Origin: Pseudomonas sp. MWU16-30317
Lineage (GTDB): Bacteria > Pseudomonadota > Gammaproteobacteria > Pseudomonadales > Pseudomonadaceae
Assembly (NCBI RefSeq): GCF_020515695.1
Contig: NZ_JAIWJA010000003.1
Span: 841,447 to 905,446, forward strand
Length of the DNA stretch: 64,000 nucleotides
Direction: 5' to 3'
Made by a program: the position numbers and the translations under genes
The notes under the pieces: generated by a model
What the model saw: only the letters and a program-made list of their open reading frames with translations
Told to the model about the DNA's origin: nothing
The model's database searches: none
In this document: one piece after another, positions 49,985-60,775 of the stretch
Layout: the number at the start of each line of letters is the position of its first letter
How positions within the stretch are numbered: position 1 is the first letter of the stretch

Positions 49985-50584
49985 ATGCTTTTGATGATCG
50001 ATAACTACGACTCTTTCACTTACAACGTCGTGCAGTACCTGGGAGAGCTGGGCGCCGAGGTCAAGGTGGTCCGCAATGACGAACTGACGCTGGCCGATAT
50101 CGAAGCCATGGCGCCGGAGCGTATCGTCGTGTCGCCGGGCCCGTGCACGCCGACCGAAGCCGGTATCTCGATCCCGACCATCCTGCATTTCGCCGGCAAG
50201 CTGCCGATTCTCGGTGTTTGCCTGGGCCACCAGTCAATTGGCCAGGCCTACGGCGGTGCTGTGGTGCGCGCGCGTCAGGTGATGCACGGCAAGACCAGCC
50301 CGGTGTTCCACCGTGATCTGGGCGTGTTCGCCGGTCTCAACAATCCGCTCACGGTGACTCGCTACCATTCGTTGGTGGTCAAGCACGAGACATTGCCCGA
50401 TTGCCTGGAAGTGACGGCCTGGACCCAGCACGACGACGGTAGCGTCGACGAAATCATGGGCCTGCGCCACAAGACCCTCAATGTCGAAGGTGTGCAATTT
50501 CACCCCGAGTCGATCCTCACCGAGCAGGGTCACGAATTGTTCGCCAATTTTCTCAAGCAGACCGGCGGCGTCCGTCAGGGCTAA
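49985..50584 (+). CDS. trpG: Anthranilate synthase component II TrpG (glutamine amidotransferase)
   Basis: 199 residues. [19 protein letters not shown] opens the class-I amidotransferase; nucleophile Cys in [10 protein letters not shown] (about residue 79) and the His-Glu dyad in GVQFHPESI. It supplies ammonia to TrpE. First gene of trpGDC, 9 bp before trpD. A 52-codon open frame with AGGAG (49836-49994) overlaps its start by 10 nt; I do not call it a gene. Confidence 0.97.
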   Translation: MLLMIDNYDSFTYNVVQYLGELGAEVKVVRNDELTLADIEAMAPERIVVSPGPCTPTEAGISIPTILHFAGKLPILGVCLGHQSIGQAYGGAVVRARQVMHGKTSPVFHRDLGVFAGLNNPLTVTRYHSLVVKHETLPDCLEVTAWTQHDDGSVDEIMGLRHKTLNVEGVQFHPESILTEQGHELFANFLKQTGGVRQG

Positions 50585-50593
50585 GGAATCAGC

Positions 50594-51643
50594 ATGGATA
50601 TCAAAACGGCCTTGAACCGAGTGGTCAGCAACCTTGACCTGAGCACGGATGAAATGCGCGACGTGATGCGCGAGATCATGACCGGCCAGTGCACTGACGC
50701 ACAGATCGGCGCCTTCCTCATGGGCCTGCGCATGAAGAGCGAGAGCATCGATGAAATCGTCGGCGCGGTATCGGCCATGCGCGAGTTGGCCGGCAAGGTC
50801 GAGCTCAAGAGCTTGGCCGGTGTGGTGGACATCGTCGGCACCGGCGGTGATGGCGCCAACATTTTCAACGTGTCCACTGCCTCGGCATTCGTCGTTGCGG
50901 CGGCGGGTTGCACCGTGGCCAAGCATGGCAACCGCGCGGTATCGGGCAAGAGCGGCAGTGCCGATTTGCTGGAAGCGGCCGGGGTGTATCTGAACCTGAC
51001 GCCGGTGCAAGTGGCGCGCTGCATCGACAGCGTCGGCATCGGCTTCATGTTCGCCCAGGCCCATCACGGTGCGATGAAGCACGCCGCCGGCCCGCGCAAG
51101 GAACTCGGCCTGCGGACCATTTTCAACATGCTTGGCCCGCTGACCAACCCTGCGGGTGTCGAGCACCAGGTGGTCGGCGTGTTCAGCGAGGCCCTGTGTC
51201 GGCCGCTGGCCGAGGTGCTGTTGCGCCTGGGCAGCAAGCACGTGCTGGTGGTGCATTCCAAGGACGGCATGGATGAGTTCAGCCTGGCGGCCGCCACCCA
51301 TGTCGCGGAACTCAAGAACGGCGTGGTGACCGAATATACCGTGCAGCCCGAAGACCTGGGCATCAAGAGCCAGAGCCTGTATGGCCTGGTGGTGGACAGC
51401 CCGGCGCAATCGCTGGAGCTGATCCGGGATGCCCTGGGCAAGCGCAAGACCGAAAACGGGCAAAAGGCCGCCGAGATGATCGTACTCAACGCCGGCGCGG
51501 CCTTGTATGCTGCCGATCACGCCCGTTCGTTGAAAGAAGGCGTGGCCTTGGCCCATGATGCATTGCACACCGGCCTGGCCCGGGAGAAGCTCGAAGAGCT
51601 GGGTGCCTTTACCGCGGTATTCAAGCAGGAGAATGAAGGATGA
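50594..51643 (+). CDS. trpD: Anthranilate phosphoribosyltransferase TrpD
   Basis: 349 residues. The PRPP loop is [18 protein letters not shown] (about residues 76-93), followed by [15 protein letters not shown] and the Mg-binding Asp-Glu pair in KDGMDEFS. It couples anthranilate to PRPP. Start overlaps nothing; the stop overlaps trpC (ATGA). Confidence 0.97.
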   Translation: MDIKTALNRVVSNLDLSTDEMRDVMREIMTGQCTDAQIGAFLMGLRMKSESIDEIVGAVSAMRELAGKVELKSLAGVVDIVGTGGDGANIFNVSTASAFVVAAAGCTVAKHGNRAVSGKSGSADLLEAAGVYLNLTPVQVARCIDSVGIGFMFAQAHHGAMKHAAGPRKELGLRTIFNMLGPLTNPAGVEHQVVGVFSEALCRPLAEVLLRLGSKHVLVVHSKDGMDEFSLAAATHVAELKNGVVTEYTVQPEDLGIKSQSLYGLVVDSPAQSLELIRDALGKRKTENGQKAAEMIVLNAGAALYAADHARSLKEGVALAHDALHTGLAREKLEELGAFTAVFKQENEG

Positions 51644-52476
51644 GTGTACCGACGGTTCTGGAAAACATTCTGGCGCGCAAGGCCGAGGAAGTTGCCGAGC
51701 GCCTGGCGCGAGTGAGCTTCGCCGAGGTCGAACGTCTGGCCGCTCAGGCCGATGCCCCTCGGGGCTTCGCCAAGGCGCTGATCGAGCAGGCCAAGCGCAA
51801 GCAGCCGGCGGTCATTGCCGAAATCAAGAAAGCCTCGCCGAGCAAGGGCGTGATCCGCGAGAACTTCGTGCCGGCCGATATCGCGCGCAGCTACCAAAAG
51901 GGCGGCGCGACCTGCCTGTCGGTGCTTACCGATGTCGATTACTTCCAGGGCGCCGATGCCTTTCTGCAGCAAGCCCGCGCGGCCTGCACGTTGCCGGTGA
52001 TCCGCAAGGATTTCATGATCGACCCCTATCAGGTCGTCGAGGCGCGGGCATTGGGGGCAGATTGCATATTGCTGATCGTCGCTGCGTTGGATGACGTGAA
52101 AATGGCTGAATTGGCCAGCGTCGCCAAGGGCGTCGGCCTGGATGTGCTGGTCGAGGTGCACGACGGCCACGAACTGGATCGGGCCTTGAAAGTCCTCGAT
52201 ACGCCACTGTTGGGCATCAACAATCGCAACCTGCATACCTTCGAAGTCAGCCTGGAGAACACGCTGGATCTGCTGCCGCGGATTCCCCGCGATCGCCTGG
52301 TGGTGACTGAGAGCGGCATCCTTAACCGTGCGGACGTCGAGTTGATGGAAATCAGCGACGTGTACGCATTTCTGGTGGGGGAGGCATTCATGCGTGCCGA
52401 GAGCCCGGGGCAGGAGTTGCAGCGTTTGTTCTTCCCTGAGCGGGTGATTCAGAACAGCGTCTCGACACTGGACTGA
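51640..52476 (+). CDS. trpC: Indole-3-glycerol-phosphate synthase TrpC
   Basis: 278 residues, single-domain form. Catalytic motifs: [14 protein letters not shown] (Lys and Ser), [32 protein letters not shown] and VTESGI. It closes the indole ring. A REPIN follows immediately after the stop, so trpC probably ends the transcript. TrpF, TrpB and TrpA genes are not in this window, as usual in Pseudomonas. Confidence 0.97.
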   Translation: MSVPTVLENILARKAEEVAERLARVSFAEVERLAAQADAPRGFAKALIEQAKRKQPAVIAEIKKASPSKGVIRENFVPADIARSYQKGGATCLSVLTDVDYFQGADAFLQQARAACTLPVIRKDFMIDPYQVVEARALGADCILLIVAALDDVKMAELASVAKGVGLDVLVEVHDGHELDRALKVLDTPLLGINNRNLHTFEVSLENTLDLLPRIPRDRLVVTESGILNRADVELMEISDVYAFLVGEAFMRAESPGQELQRLFFPERVIQNSVSTLD

Positions 52477-52569
52477 CCCTGCAGCGAGGGGGCTTGCCCC
52501 CGGCAGATGCCCCTGCATCGCGGCGCATCAGCTTTACCGAATCGGGTGCAAGCCCTCTCGCTACAAGGG
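52477..52569. repeat. REPIN directly after trpC
   Basis: Left arm CCCTGCAGCGAGGGGGCTTGCC from 52477 and right arm TGCAAGCCCTCTCGCTACAAGGG ending 52569, the same CTGTAGCGAGGG subfamily as at 18790. It fills nearly all of the gap to the next gene. Confidence 0.8.
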
Positions 52570-52579
52570 TCGATACGGC

Positions 52580-53284
52580 ATGGACACTGTGCAACGCCTC
52601 ACCACTGCTGCCGGCCTTCAGGCTGAGCAGGACCTGCTGGCCGCCGTCTGTGCCGGGCGCCAGCCCCATGGGTTACTGTTCTGGCAGCCCACGGATCGCG
52701 CCTTGGTCATGCCGCGGCGCCTGAATCGTCTTGAACATTTCGATGCCGCCTGTGGCGAGCTGGCTGCCTCCGGCTGGCCAGTACTGCTGCGCGAAACCGG
52801 CGGCGAGCCGGTGCCGCAATCGCCAGCCACGGTCAATGTGGCGCTGGTCTGTGCCGCCCCCCGTAGCGAAGGTGATCAGAATCGTCTGGAAATTGCCTAT
52901 CGGCGTTTGTGCGATCCACTCAGCGCGGCGCTCGATGCCTATGGCGGTGAATCGTCGCTGGGTGAGATCGAAGGTGCCTTCTGTGATGGCCGCTTCAACG
53001 TCAATCTGGATGGCCGCAAGTGGGTGGGCACGGCGCAACGCTGGCGCCAAGGGCTGAGTGGTACGCGCCCGGTGGTGTTGGTGCATGGCGCCATGCTCAT
53101 GGATAACGAGCGTGAATCCATGGTCGGTGCCGTCAATCGTTTCAACCAGCGCTGCGGCGTGCCTCAGGTTTGTAGGGCCGACAGCCATATCGCCTTGCAC
53201 GAGCGGTTCGCCGCTGAAGAGCTGTTCGAACGCCTGAAGCAGGTCTATCAGGCGACTCTGGTAGAAATCGCCAATAAAGACTAA
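52580..53284 (+). CDS. Lipoate-protein ligase A family protein
   Basis: 234 residues. [22 protein letters not shown] (ends LLRETGG and NVALV) corresponds to the RRxSGGGAV...N block of LplA-type ligases, and [21 protein letters not shown] to the NDI.v.gkKI.G.Aq block with its Lys. So it probably binds an acyl or lipoyl adenylate; whether it transfers lipoate, octanoate or something else is unknown. It is about 100 residues shorter than E. coli LplA and lacks the C-terminal domain. Its stop codon overlaps that of the convergent vfr gene by 4 nt. Confidence 0.78.
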   Translation: MDTVQRLTTAAGLQAEQDLLAAVCAGRQPHGLLFWQPTDRALVMPRRLNRLEHFDAACGELAASGWPVLLRETGGEPVPQSPATVNVALVCAAPRSEGDQNRLEIAYRRLCDPLSAALDAYGGESSLGEIEGAFCDGRFNVNLDGRKWVGTAQRWRQGLSGTRPVVLVHGAMLMDNERESMVGAVNRFNQRCGVPQVCRADSHIALHERFAAEELFERLKQVYQATLVEIANKD

Positions 53285-53922
53285 CGGGTGCCGAACACCA
53301 CCATCGTTTTGCCTTTGACGCTGACCAGATTCTGCTCTTCGAGGTCTTTAAGCACCCGTCCGACCATTTCCCGCGAGCAACCGACGATCCGGCCGATTTC
53401 CTGGCGAGTGATCTTTATCTGCATGCCGTCGGGGTGGGTCATGGCGTCGGGTTGCTTGCATAACTCCAGCAGGCAGCGGGCGACGCGACCGGTCACATCG
53501 AAAAACGCCAGATCACCCACCTTGCGGGTGGTGTTACGCAATCGTTGCGCCATCTGGCTGCCCAGCGCGTAGAGGTAGTCGGGATTCTGCTGCGCGAGTT
53601 CGCGGAATTTCTCGTAGCTCAGCTCTGCGACCTCGCACTCGGTCTTGGCCCGCACCCAGGCGCTGCGTTCGCGCTCGGCTTCCGCCGGCTCGAACAATCC
53701 CAGTTCGCCGAAGAAATCCCCAGGATTGAGGTAGGCGATGATCATCTCGCGACCGTCATCGTCCTCGATCAGAATGGTCACCGAGCCCTTGACGATAAAC
53801 GAGAGCGTTTGCGACTGCTCACCCGAGCAAATGATGTTGCTCTTGGCGGCAAAACGCCGGCGATGGCAGTGAGTCAGCAGATTCTCGATATTCTGGATCT
53901 TTACCGCGCAAGCGACTGCCAT
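53281..53922 (-). CDS. vfr: cAMP-dependent global regulator Vfr (CRP family)
   Basis: 213 residues, nearly identical in layout to P. aeruginosa Vfr. The cyclic-nucleotide pocket is [11 protein letters not shown] with the phosphate-binding Arg-Ser in ERSAWVRA; the C-terminal helix-turn-helix is [24 protein letters not shown] (ends ITRQE and VLKDL). It regulates virulence, type IV pili and quorum sensing in P. aeruginosa. Here the first ~25 residues diverge. It is divergent to the OsmC-like gene and convergent, with overlap, to the ligase-like gene. Confidence 0.96.
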   Translation of the reverse strand: MAVACAVKIQNIENLLTHCHRRRFAAKSNIICSGEQSQTLSFIVKGSVTILIEDDDGREMIIAYLNPGDFFGELGLFEPAEAERERSAWVRAKTECEVAELSYEKFRELAQQNPDYLYALGSQMAQRLRNTTRKVGDLAFFDVTGRVARCLLELCKQPDAMTHPDGMQIKITRQEIGRIVGCSREMVGRVLKDLEEQNLVSVKGKTMVVFGTR

Positions 53923-54137
53923 AGGGATATTCCGGATTCGAAAAGGGACGCGCCGAATGAGTAGGTACTAAGGTGCCATCAATTTGGCGTCAGCTTATCA
54001 GACATGAATATTTGTATCCTTATATTTACTGCTTCGACATGAATCCTGTTCCGGCGCCGAACTCATCAACACAGAAAGTGAAAATCAGGCCCTGTGCTAA
54101 GCTGGCTGCCATTTTTTTCAACAGTGGAGTCCGGGTG

Positions 54138-54563
54138 ATGAAAGCACGTATCCAGTGGGCCGGTGAAGCCATGTTTCTGGGCGAGTCGGGAAGCGGTCAT
54201 GTCGTAGTAATGGACGGCCCGCCAGAAAGCGGTGGTCGCAACCTGGGTGTGCGGCCCATGGAGATGCTGCTGATCGGCTTGGGTGGCTGCAGCAACTTTG
54301 ATGTGGTCAGTATCCTGAAAAAATCTCGTCAGCCGATCGAAAGCTGTGAAGTGTTTCTGGATGCCGAGCGCGCACCGGTCGATCCCAAGGTATTCACCAG
54401 GATCACCATGCACTTCGTGGTCAAGGGGCGCGGGTTGAAGGAAGCTCAGGTCAAGCGGGCGGTGGAGTTGTCGGCCGAGAAGTATTGCTCGGCGTCGATC
54501 ATGCTCGGTGCAGCAGGGGTGGAGATTACTCACGACTATGAGATCGTCGAGTTGGGTGAGTAA
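54138..54563 (+). CDS. OsmC-family protein
   Basis: 141 residues from the ATG at 54138 (GGAG 8 bp upstream); the frame is open to 53973 but without a site. The two reactive cysteines are in LIGLGGCSNFDVV and AEKYCSASIML. Family members are thiol peroxidases or of unknown substrate; the class next to CRP genes is broadly conserved but poorly characterised. The vfr-osmC gap (53923-54137) contains an AT-rich patch near 54005-54040 that probably holds promoters. Confidence 0.88.
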   Translation: MKARIQWAGEAMFLGESGSGHVVVMDGPPESGGRNLGVRPMEMLLIGLGGCSNFDVVSILKKSRQPIESCEVFLDAERAPVDPKVFTRITMHFVVKGRGLKEAQVKRAVELSAEKYCSASIMLGAAGVEITHDYEIVELGE

Positions 54564-54598
54564 GGGCGTCTATCCCATCGTTGATGGTGATCTTACTG

Positions 54599-54664
54599 GC
54601 CTCTTCGCGGGCAAGCCTTGCTCCTACAGGCGTACACCTGGGAGCAAGGCTTGCTGCGAAGAGG
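54599..54664. repeat. REPIN between osmC-like gene and coq7
   Basis: CCTCTTCGCGGGCAAGCC...CTCCTACAGG and its complement CCTGGGAGCAAGGCTTGCTGCGAAGAGG (ends CCTGGG and AGAGG) with a ~7-bp loop and a few mismatches. I recall speD lying here in P. aeruginosa; no trace of it is seen. Confidence 0.87.
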
Positions 54665-54684
54665 TCGGTATTCGTGGCGCAAAA

Positions 54685-55332
54685 TCAAACTCGGTAGGTC
54701 GTCTTGGTCATCACCTTGGCCAACAAACTCATACCCAGCTTGACCGGCGCCGGGAAGCGCAATCCCCCTGCGCCCAGCGCCGACTCGGCATGTTCGGCCT
54801 CATCGATGCGCATCTGCTCGAGAATCGCGCGGGATTTCTGATCGACTTCGGGCAGCTCCTGTAGATGCTCGTCCAAGTGCTTGCATACCTGATGCTCGGT
54901 AGCGGCGACGAATCCCAGGCTGACCTTGTCGCTGATCAAGCCTGCCGCGGCGCCCATACCGAACGACATCCCGTAGAACAGCGGATTCAGTACGCTGGGG
55001 CGACTACCTAGCTGGCGAATACGTTGTTCGCACCAGGCCAAATGGTCGACTTCTTCCTCGGCCGAGTGCTCCATGGCCTTGCGCACTGCTGGCAGCTTGG
55101 CGGTAAGCGCCTGGCCCTGATACAGGCCTTGGGCGCAGACTTCGCCGGTGTGATTGATGCGCATCAGGCCGGCGATATGCCGGGACTCGGTCTCGTCCAG
55201 CGCAGCGTCGGGCTTGACGATGGCAGGCGACGGGCGCGACGGCTGGCCGCTGAAGGGCAATAGGGTGCGCATGGCAGTGTCGGCCTGCAGCAACAGACGG
55301 TCGATGGGCGAGTATTGACGTTCGGTAGCCAT
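54685..55332 (-). CDS. coq7: Ubiquinone biosynthesis diiron hydroxylase Coq7
   Basis: 215 residues. Diiron ligands are in order: [12 protein letters not shown] (Glu), EEEVDHLAW (Glu, His), ATEHQVCKH (Glu) and RIDEAEHAE (Glu, His). It adds the last ring hydroxyl in ubiquinone synthesis. Two hydrophobic helices between the motifs ([14 protein letters not shown]) suit membrane association. It is followed 3' by a REPIN and has GGAG before the start. Confidence 0.96.
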   Translation of the reverse strand: MATERQYSPIDRLLLQADTAMRTLLPFSGQPSRPSPAIVKPDAALDETESRHIAGLMRINHTGEVCAQGLYQGQALTAKLPAVRKAMEHSAEEEVDHLAWCEQRIRQLGSRPSVLNPLFYGMSFGMGAAAGLISDKVSLGFVAATEHQVCKHLDEHLQELPEVDQKSRAILEQMRIDEAEHAESALGAGGLRFPAPVKLGMSLLAKVMTKTTYRV

Positions 55333-55370
55333 GGGCTCCTCCGAGTGAAACGGGCAGAAACGTTAGCAGA

Positions 55371-55397
55371 TCCGCGGGCAGAGCCCGCTCCCACAAA
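55371..55397. repeat. Single REP copy upstream of coq7
   Basis: GATCCGCGGGCAGAGCCCGC followed by TCCCACA matches one REP arm. No paired arm. It lies between coq7 and the HIT gene in the same-strand gap. Confidence 0.7.
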
Positions 55398-55403
55398 GGG
55401 GGC

Positions 55404-55742
55404 TCAGCCCGGTGGCCAGTTCATCTGGCGCTGACCGAGCACGTGCATATGAATGTGATAGACGGTCTGGCCGCCGAGTTCATTGCAGTTCATCACCACG
55501 CGAAAGCCTTCCTCGCAACCCAGCTCGAGTGCCAGGCGCTGGGCGGTCAGCAGGATGTGCCCGGCCAGGCCTTTGTCGTCTTCGGTCAGGTCGTTGAGCG
55601 TGCGGATGGCCTTTTTCGGAATGACCAGGAAATGCACGGGGGCTTGCGGCGCGATGTCGTGGAAGGCCAGGACCTGATCGTCCTCGTAGATGATCTTGGC
55701 CGGGATCTCCCGGTTGATGATCTTGGTGAACAGAGTTTCCAC
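55404..55742 (-). CDS. HIT-family nucleotide hydrolase (GTG start)
   Basis: 112 residues from a GTG at 55742 with GGAG 8 bp upstream, giving (M)ETLFTKIINREIPA, the usual HINT-type opening. The catalytic triad motif is YHIHMHVLG (about residues 97-105). It hydrolyses nucleotide phosphoramidates by family. The open frame extends upstream to 55847 without a ribosome-binding site. Confidence 0.93.
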   Translation of the reverse strand: METLFTKIINREIPAKIIYEDDQVLAFHDIAPQAPVHFLVIPKKAIRTLNDLTEDDKGLAGHILLTAQRLALELGCEEGFRVVMNCNELGGQTVYHIHMHVLGQRQMNWPPG

Positions 55743-55812
55743 AGCGGTTTCTCCAGACTGAAAGTTCGGCCCGATCCTGTCGGGCGGGCATCTGTGCAAA
55801 TACTGCAGTGTA

Positions 55813-56586
55813 TCAGCGTGGGCAGTAGGCGGTATTGATGTAGCCACTGATCTTGCGGACCAACCAGCGAGAACCCAAGCGCACAGCGCGTGCCAGCCAG
55901 CGGTTGCGCCGGCCCGGTATGATGATCGCGCGGTTGCGGTCCAGCGCGCGGACGGTGTACAGCGCGACTTCTTCAGGGCTCAGAACTCGGCTCGAACCTG
56001 ACAGGCGTGGAATATTGCGTAACGGCGAACGTACCGGGCCGGGGCATAGCACCGAGACCTTGACGCCGCTGCGTTTGAGCTCTTCGCGCAGCGCTTCGGA
56101 TAAATGCATGACGTAGGCCTTGCTGGCACTGTAACTGGCCATCCACGGGCCGGGCTGGAATGCAGCGAGGGAAGCAACGTTGAGGATCTGCCCGCCGCCT
56201 TGCACCGCCATGGCGTTGCCTAGTACGTGGCAGAGGCGGGTAAGGGCCAGCACGTTGAGCTCGATAAGGTCTTGCTCGACGCCCCAGTCCTGGGCCAGAA
56301 AGGAACCGTAAGAGCGAATGCCGGCGCAGTTGATCAGCAGATCGATACGTCGGTCGCTTTCTTCAAGTTCCAGCAAGAAGCCGGACAAGCGCAACGGCTC
56401 GCCCAGGTCACAGGCGCGAAACAGCACTTCGACGCCAAAGCGCTGAGTGAGCTCCAGCGCGATGGCCTCCAGCGGTTCGCGCTGGCGAGCCACCAGAAGC
56501 AAATGACGACCGCGACGCGCCAGGGCTTCGGCCAATGCCAGGCCCAGGCCGCTGGAGGCGCCGGTGATCAGGGTGTAACGGGTCAT
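55813..56586 (-). CDS. Short-chain dehydrogenase/reductase
   Basis: 257 residues from the ATG at 56586 (GGAGAACC upstream). TGASSGLG (8-15), NCAG, Ser in NVASLA and YSASK (catalytic Tyr-Lys) are intact. A basic, hydrophobic C-terminus (RRNRWLARAVRLGSRWLVRK, ends RRNRW and WLVRK) suggests membrane contact. Substrate unknown. P. aeruginosa PA0658 is the positional counterpart. Confidence 0.9.
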   Translation of the reverse strand: MTRYTLITGASSGLGLALAEALARRGRHLLLVARQREPLEAIALELTQRFGVEVLFRACDLGEPLRLSGFLLELEESDRRIDLLINCAGIRSYGSFLAQDWGVEQDLIELNVLALTRLCHVLGNAMAVQGGGQILNVASLAAFQPGPWMASYSASKAYVMHLSEALREELKRSGVKVSVLCPGPVRSPLRNIPRLSGSSRVLSPEEVALYTVRALDRNRAIIIPGRRNRWLARAVRLGSRWLVRKISGYINTAYCPR

Positions 56587-56672
56587 GCGGTTCTCCGTGC
56601 TGTGCGATCGGGAATGGAGCGCACAGGTGTATCGATGCTGCAGTTTACCGCGTAGGGCCGTCAGTGCCGATA

Positions 56673-57479
56673 TCAAGAAGAGGGCTGGTGGGCGGTCGCC
56701 CCGATTGTGCCTATGTACCATGCGACCACAGCGATCGCGACAATGACCAAAATGCAGCCGATGCCAACGAAGAGTTTGGCCAGCAGGGTGGGCGGGCGGG
56801 GTTGGGGGCCGAACCTGTTATTGCCTGGGGTCCCTGGTTTGAACAGCATGACCAGCCCGAATATGGGGCCCGCATAGGGCACCGCGGACAGCAGGATCAA
56901 CCAGCCTGACCAGTTGATATCGTGCAGGCGCCTTACTCCTATCACGACGGACGCTGCTAGATAGCACAGGGACATGATCAGCAATGACACGCTTGGCCCG
57001 ACAAGATACTCGACCATCGGTGCGACCGCTTTTACGACCAAGCCGCCGACGATCAGAATCAATAGCGACCATGCCGCGTAATTGATCCTGCCAAGTCGCC
57101 CCTCCAGCGAGAGGGCTTTTCGTGGGCCTGTAACGATTGGGTCGTAGACTTCCTCACCCGACCTTGGCGCAGCCCACGGCGAATACTCGATATCGTCATA
57201 GGTCGCGCCACCCGCCAGCGTTTCCGATCCGGCAGGATCGAACGGCGTGTCGTCTTCCAGGTGAGTCCGAATACCGGCCTTCTCCAGCATCGGCACGAAC
57301 TTGTGCGTGTCTTCGAGCAGCAGGTGACGCTTGAGCGCCAACTTGCGGCCTTCGAACAATCGCTCGACGGCATGCTCGCTGGCCTCGAACAGCGTCGCCA
57401 GGTTGCGCACCGCGGTGGGCTTGTCGATACCAGGCAACAGTTGCCCGTCAAAGGTGATCTTGTACTGCGGTACGGCCAT
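56673..57479 (-). CDS. DUF805 membrane protein
   Basis: 268 residues. The N-terminal ~90 residues (YKITFDGQLLPG...RNLATLFEASEHAVERLFEG) resemble a small cytosolic domain found before DUF805 in Pseudomonas. The C-terminal half is DUF805, with the GRLGRINYAAWSL opening, four membrane segments, RRLHDINWSGW and GPIFGLVMLFKPGTPGNNRFG. Function unknown. It is divergent-free, 28 bp after hemJ on the same strand. Confidence 0.85.
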   Translation of the reverse strand: MAVPQYKITFDGQLLPGIDKPTAVRNLATLFEASEHAVERLFEGRKLALKRHLLLEDTHKFVPMLEKAGIRTHLEDDTPFDPAGSETLAGGATYDDIEYSPWAAPRSGEEVYDPIVTGPRKALSLEGRLGRINYAAWSLLILIVGGLVVKAVAPMVEYLVGPSVSLLIMSLCYLAASVVIGVRRLHDINWSGWLILLSAVPYAGPIFGLVMLFKPGTPGNNRFGPQPRPPTLLAKLFVGIGCILVIVAIAVVAWYIGTIGATAHQPSS

Positions 57480-57507
57480 TACGACGTCCTTGTTAAGGAG
57501 AGGGCAA

Positions 57508-57933
57508 TCAGAAGGGTTTGACGACGACCAGGATGACGATCAACAGCAGGAACACCACCGGCACCTCGTTGAACCAGCGATAGAACGTGTGGCTACGGGT
57601 GTTCTCGCCCCGGGCGAAGCGCTTGAGCTGGGCGCCGCACATATGGTGGTAGCCGATCAGCAGGAAGACCAGCAGCAGCTTGGCGTGCAGCCAGCCCTGA
57701 TGCAGCCAGCCAGGGTTGAGGTAGATGAGCCAGATGCCGAACACGAGGCTGGCGATCATCGAGGGGCCCATGATGCCACGGTAGAGCTTGCGTTCCATGA
57801 TGATGAAGCGCTCGCGGCTGACGGTGTCTTCGCTTTGCGCGTGGTAGACGAACAGGCGGGGCAGGTAGAACAGCGCGGCAAACCAGCAGACGATGCTGAC
57901 GATGTGCAGGGCTTTGATCCATAAATAGAGCAT
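57508..57933 (-). CDS. hemJ: Protoporphyrinogen oxidase HemJ
   Basis: 141 residues with four membrane helices. The conserved His of LWIKALHIVS (about residue 10) and Lys of LHAKLLLVFLL (about 84) match HemJ/UPF0093. It oxidises protoporphyrinogen IX in haem synthesis. It is divergent to argC across a 139-bp gap. Confidence 0.92.
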   Translation of the reverse strand: MLYLWIKALHIVSIVCWFAALFYLPRLFVYHAQSEDTVSRERFIIMERKLYRGIMGPSMIASLVFGIWLIYLNPGWLHQGWLHAKLLLVFLLIGYHHMCGAQLKRFARGENTRSHTFYRWFNEVPVVFLLLIVILVVVKPF

Positions 57934-58072
57934 TTCTAATAATTTCCAGGTTCACGGTGATCCGATAGTAGTAGCAAGCGGGGTATTCCGTCATCAGCAC
58001 GGTTGTTACTGAAAGCGTTGCCTTCTATTATCGGGGGCTTTCCAGTCTGTTCGTTAAGTGAGGGGCGGTTTT

Positions 58073-59107
58073 ATGGTCAAGGTCGGTATCGTCGGCGGCA
58101 CGGGTTACACCGGTGTCGAACTGCTGCGTCTGCTGGCGCAGCATCCCCAGGCTGAAGTGGTCGTGATCACCTCGCGATCGGAAGCCGGCCTGCCCGTTGC
58201 CGACCTTTACCCCAATCTGCGCGGCCACTATGACGGCCTGGCCTTCAGCGTGCCTGACGTGCAGACGCTCGGTGCCTGCGACGTCGTGTTCTTCGCTACG
58301 CCCCATGGCGTCGCCCACTCGCTGGCCGGTGAATTGCTCGATGCCGGTACCAAGGTGATCGACCTGTCGGCGGACTTCCGCCTGCAGGACGCCGACGAAT
58401 GGGCCAAGTGGTACGGCCAACCCCATGGCGCGCCGCAATTGCTCAAGGAGGCGGTCTACGGCCTGCCGGAAGTCAATCGTGAAGCCATCAGCCAGGCGCG
58501 CTTGATCGCAGTTCCGGGTTGCTATCCGACGGCGACCCAGTTGGGTTTCCTGCCGCTGCTCGAAGCCGGCCTCGCCGATAACAGTCGCCTGATTGCCGAC
58601 TGCAAGTCGGGTGTCAGCGGTGCTGGCCGTGGTGCGGCGGTGGGCTCGTTGTTCTGCGAAACGGGCGAGAGCATGAAGGCCTACGCCGTCAAAGGCCATC
58701 GCCATCTGCCCGAGATCACTCAAGGCCTGCGTCGTGCGGCGGGTGGCGACGTCAACCTGACATTCGTCCCGCACCTGACGCCGATGATCCGTGGCATTCA
58801 CTCGACCTTGTACGCCACGGTCACCGATCGCTCGGTGGATTTGCAGAAGCTGTTCGAAAAGCGCTATGCCGATGAGCCTTTCGTCGATGTCATGCCGGCC
58901 GGCAGCCATCCGGAAACCCGCAGCGTACGCGGTGCCAATGTCTGCCGTATTGCCGTGCACCGCCCTCAGGGTGGCGACCTGGTAGTGGTGCTTTCGGTCA
59001 TCGACAACCTCACCAAGGGCGCTTCCGGTCAGGCCGTGCAATGCCTGAACATCCTGTTCGGCCTGGATGAGCGCCTGGGTCTTGCCCATGCGGGCATGCT
59101 GCCGTAA
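58073..59107 (+). CDS. argC: N-acetyl-gamma-glutamyl-phosphate reductase ArgC
   Basis: 344 residues from the ATG at 58073 (GAGGGGCGG upstream). NAD-binding GGTGYTG near residue 8, catalytic Cys in AVPGCYPTA (about 149) and KGHRHLPEI with the catalytic His. It makes N-acetylglutamate semialdehyde in arginine synthesis. Confidence 0.97.
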   Translation: MVKVGIVGGTGYTGVELLRLLAQHPQAEVVVITSRSEAGLPVADLYPNLRGHYDGLAFSVPDVQTLGACDVVFFATPHGVAHSLAGELLDAGTKVIDLSADFRLQDADEWAKWYGQPHGAPQLLKEAVYGLPEVNREAISQARLIAVPGCYPTATQLGFLPLLEAGLADNSRLIADCKSGVSGAGRGAAVGSLFCETGESMKAYAVKGHRHLPEITQGLRRAAGGDVNLTFVPHLTPMIRGIHSTLYATVTDRSVDLQKLFEKRYADEPFVDVMPAGSHPETRSVRGANVCRIAVHRPQGGDLVVVLSVIDNLTKGASGQAVQCLNILFGLDERLGLAHAGMLP

Positions 59108-59180
59108 TACAAGTTGATGAGGGTGCTTGCCTCTCGATTGCGGTGTTCATGGCCTCTCATCACGCAGCTCAGCACAATTG

Positions 59181-59232
59181 TTGACCAATTTTGTCGGAGA
59201 AGCGGATAATGGCGTCATTACGCATTATGACG
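59181..59232 (+). promoter_or_regulatory. erpA promoter with a palindrome at the start site
   Basis: TTGACC (59181-59186) and GATAAT (59205-59210) with an 18-bp spacer. Immediately downstream CGTCAT-TACGCATT-ATGACG (59213-59232) is a perfect 6-bp inverted repeat covering the expected start, a good place for a repressor. It does not obviously match IscR type 1 or type 2 sites. Confidence 0.55.
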
Positions 59233-59256
59233 GCCTAGCGCCGGGAGAGAGTCAGC

Positions 59257-59607
59257 ATGAGCGTCGAAACCTTTACCCCAACGGCTTTGCAGTTCACCTA
59301 CGGTGCTGCGAACAAGGTCAAGAACCTGGTCGACGAAGAGGGTAACGACCGCCTGAAGTTGCGCGTGTTCGTGACCGGCGGCGGCTGTTCGGGCTTTCAA
59401 TATGGCTTCACCTTCGATGAAGATGTGGCCGATGACGACACCATCGTCGAGCGCGAAGGCGTGAGTCTGGTGGTCGATCCGATGAGCTTTCAGTATCTTG
59501 CGGGGGCCGAAGTGGACTACCAGGAAGGTCTTGAGGGCTCGCGTTTCGTCATCAACAACCCGAATGCGTCCACCACCTGCGGTTGCGGTCAGTCGTTCTC
59601 GATCTGA
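59257..59607 (+). CDS. erpA: Iron-sulfur cluster insertion protein ErpA (A-type carrier)
   Basis: 116 residues. The three cluster-binding cysteines are in [11 protein letters not shown] and [10 protein letters not shown]. It delivers 4Fe-4S clusters to targets such as IspG/IspH in E. coli. It has its own promoter and ends at a bidirectional terminator shared with anmK. Confidence 0.96.
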   Translation: MSVETFTPTALQFTYGAANKVKNLVDEEGNDRLKLRVFVTGGGCSGFQYGFTFDEDVADDDTIVEREGVSLVVDPMSFQYLAGAEVDYQEGLEGSRFVINNPNASTTCGCGQSFSI

Positions 59608-59625
59608 TTTCACCCGAGACAATGC

Positions 59626-59653
59626 AAAACGCCGCGCAGATGCGCGGCGTTTT
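59626..59653. terminator. Bidirectional terminator between erpA and anmK
   Basis: A perfect 13-bp inverted repeat AAAACGCCGCGCA / TGCGCGGCGTTTT with a 2-bp centre; both strands end in T-rich sequence. Confidence 0.92.
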
Positions 59654-59680
59654 GCTGTCTGGCGTTTATCAGGATGGCTT

Positions 59681-60775
<1,095 letters not shown>

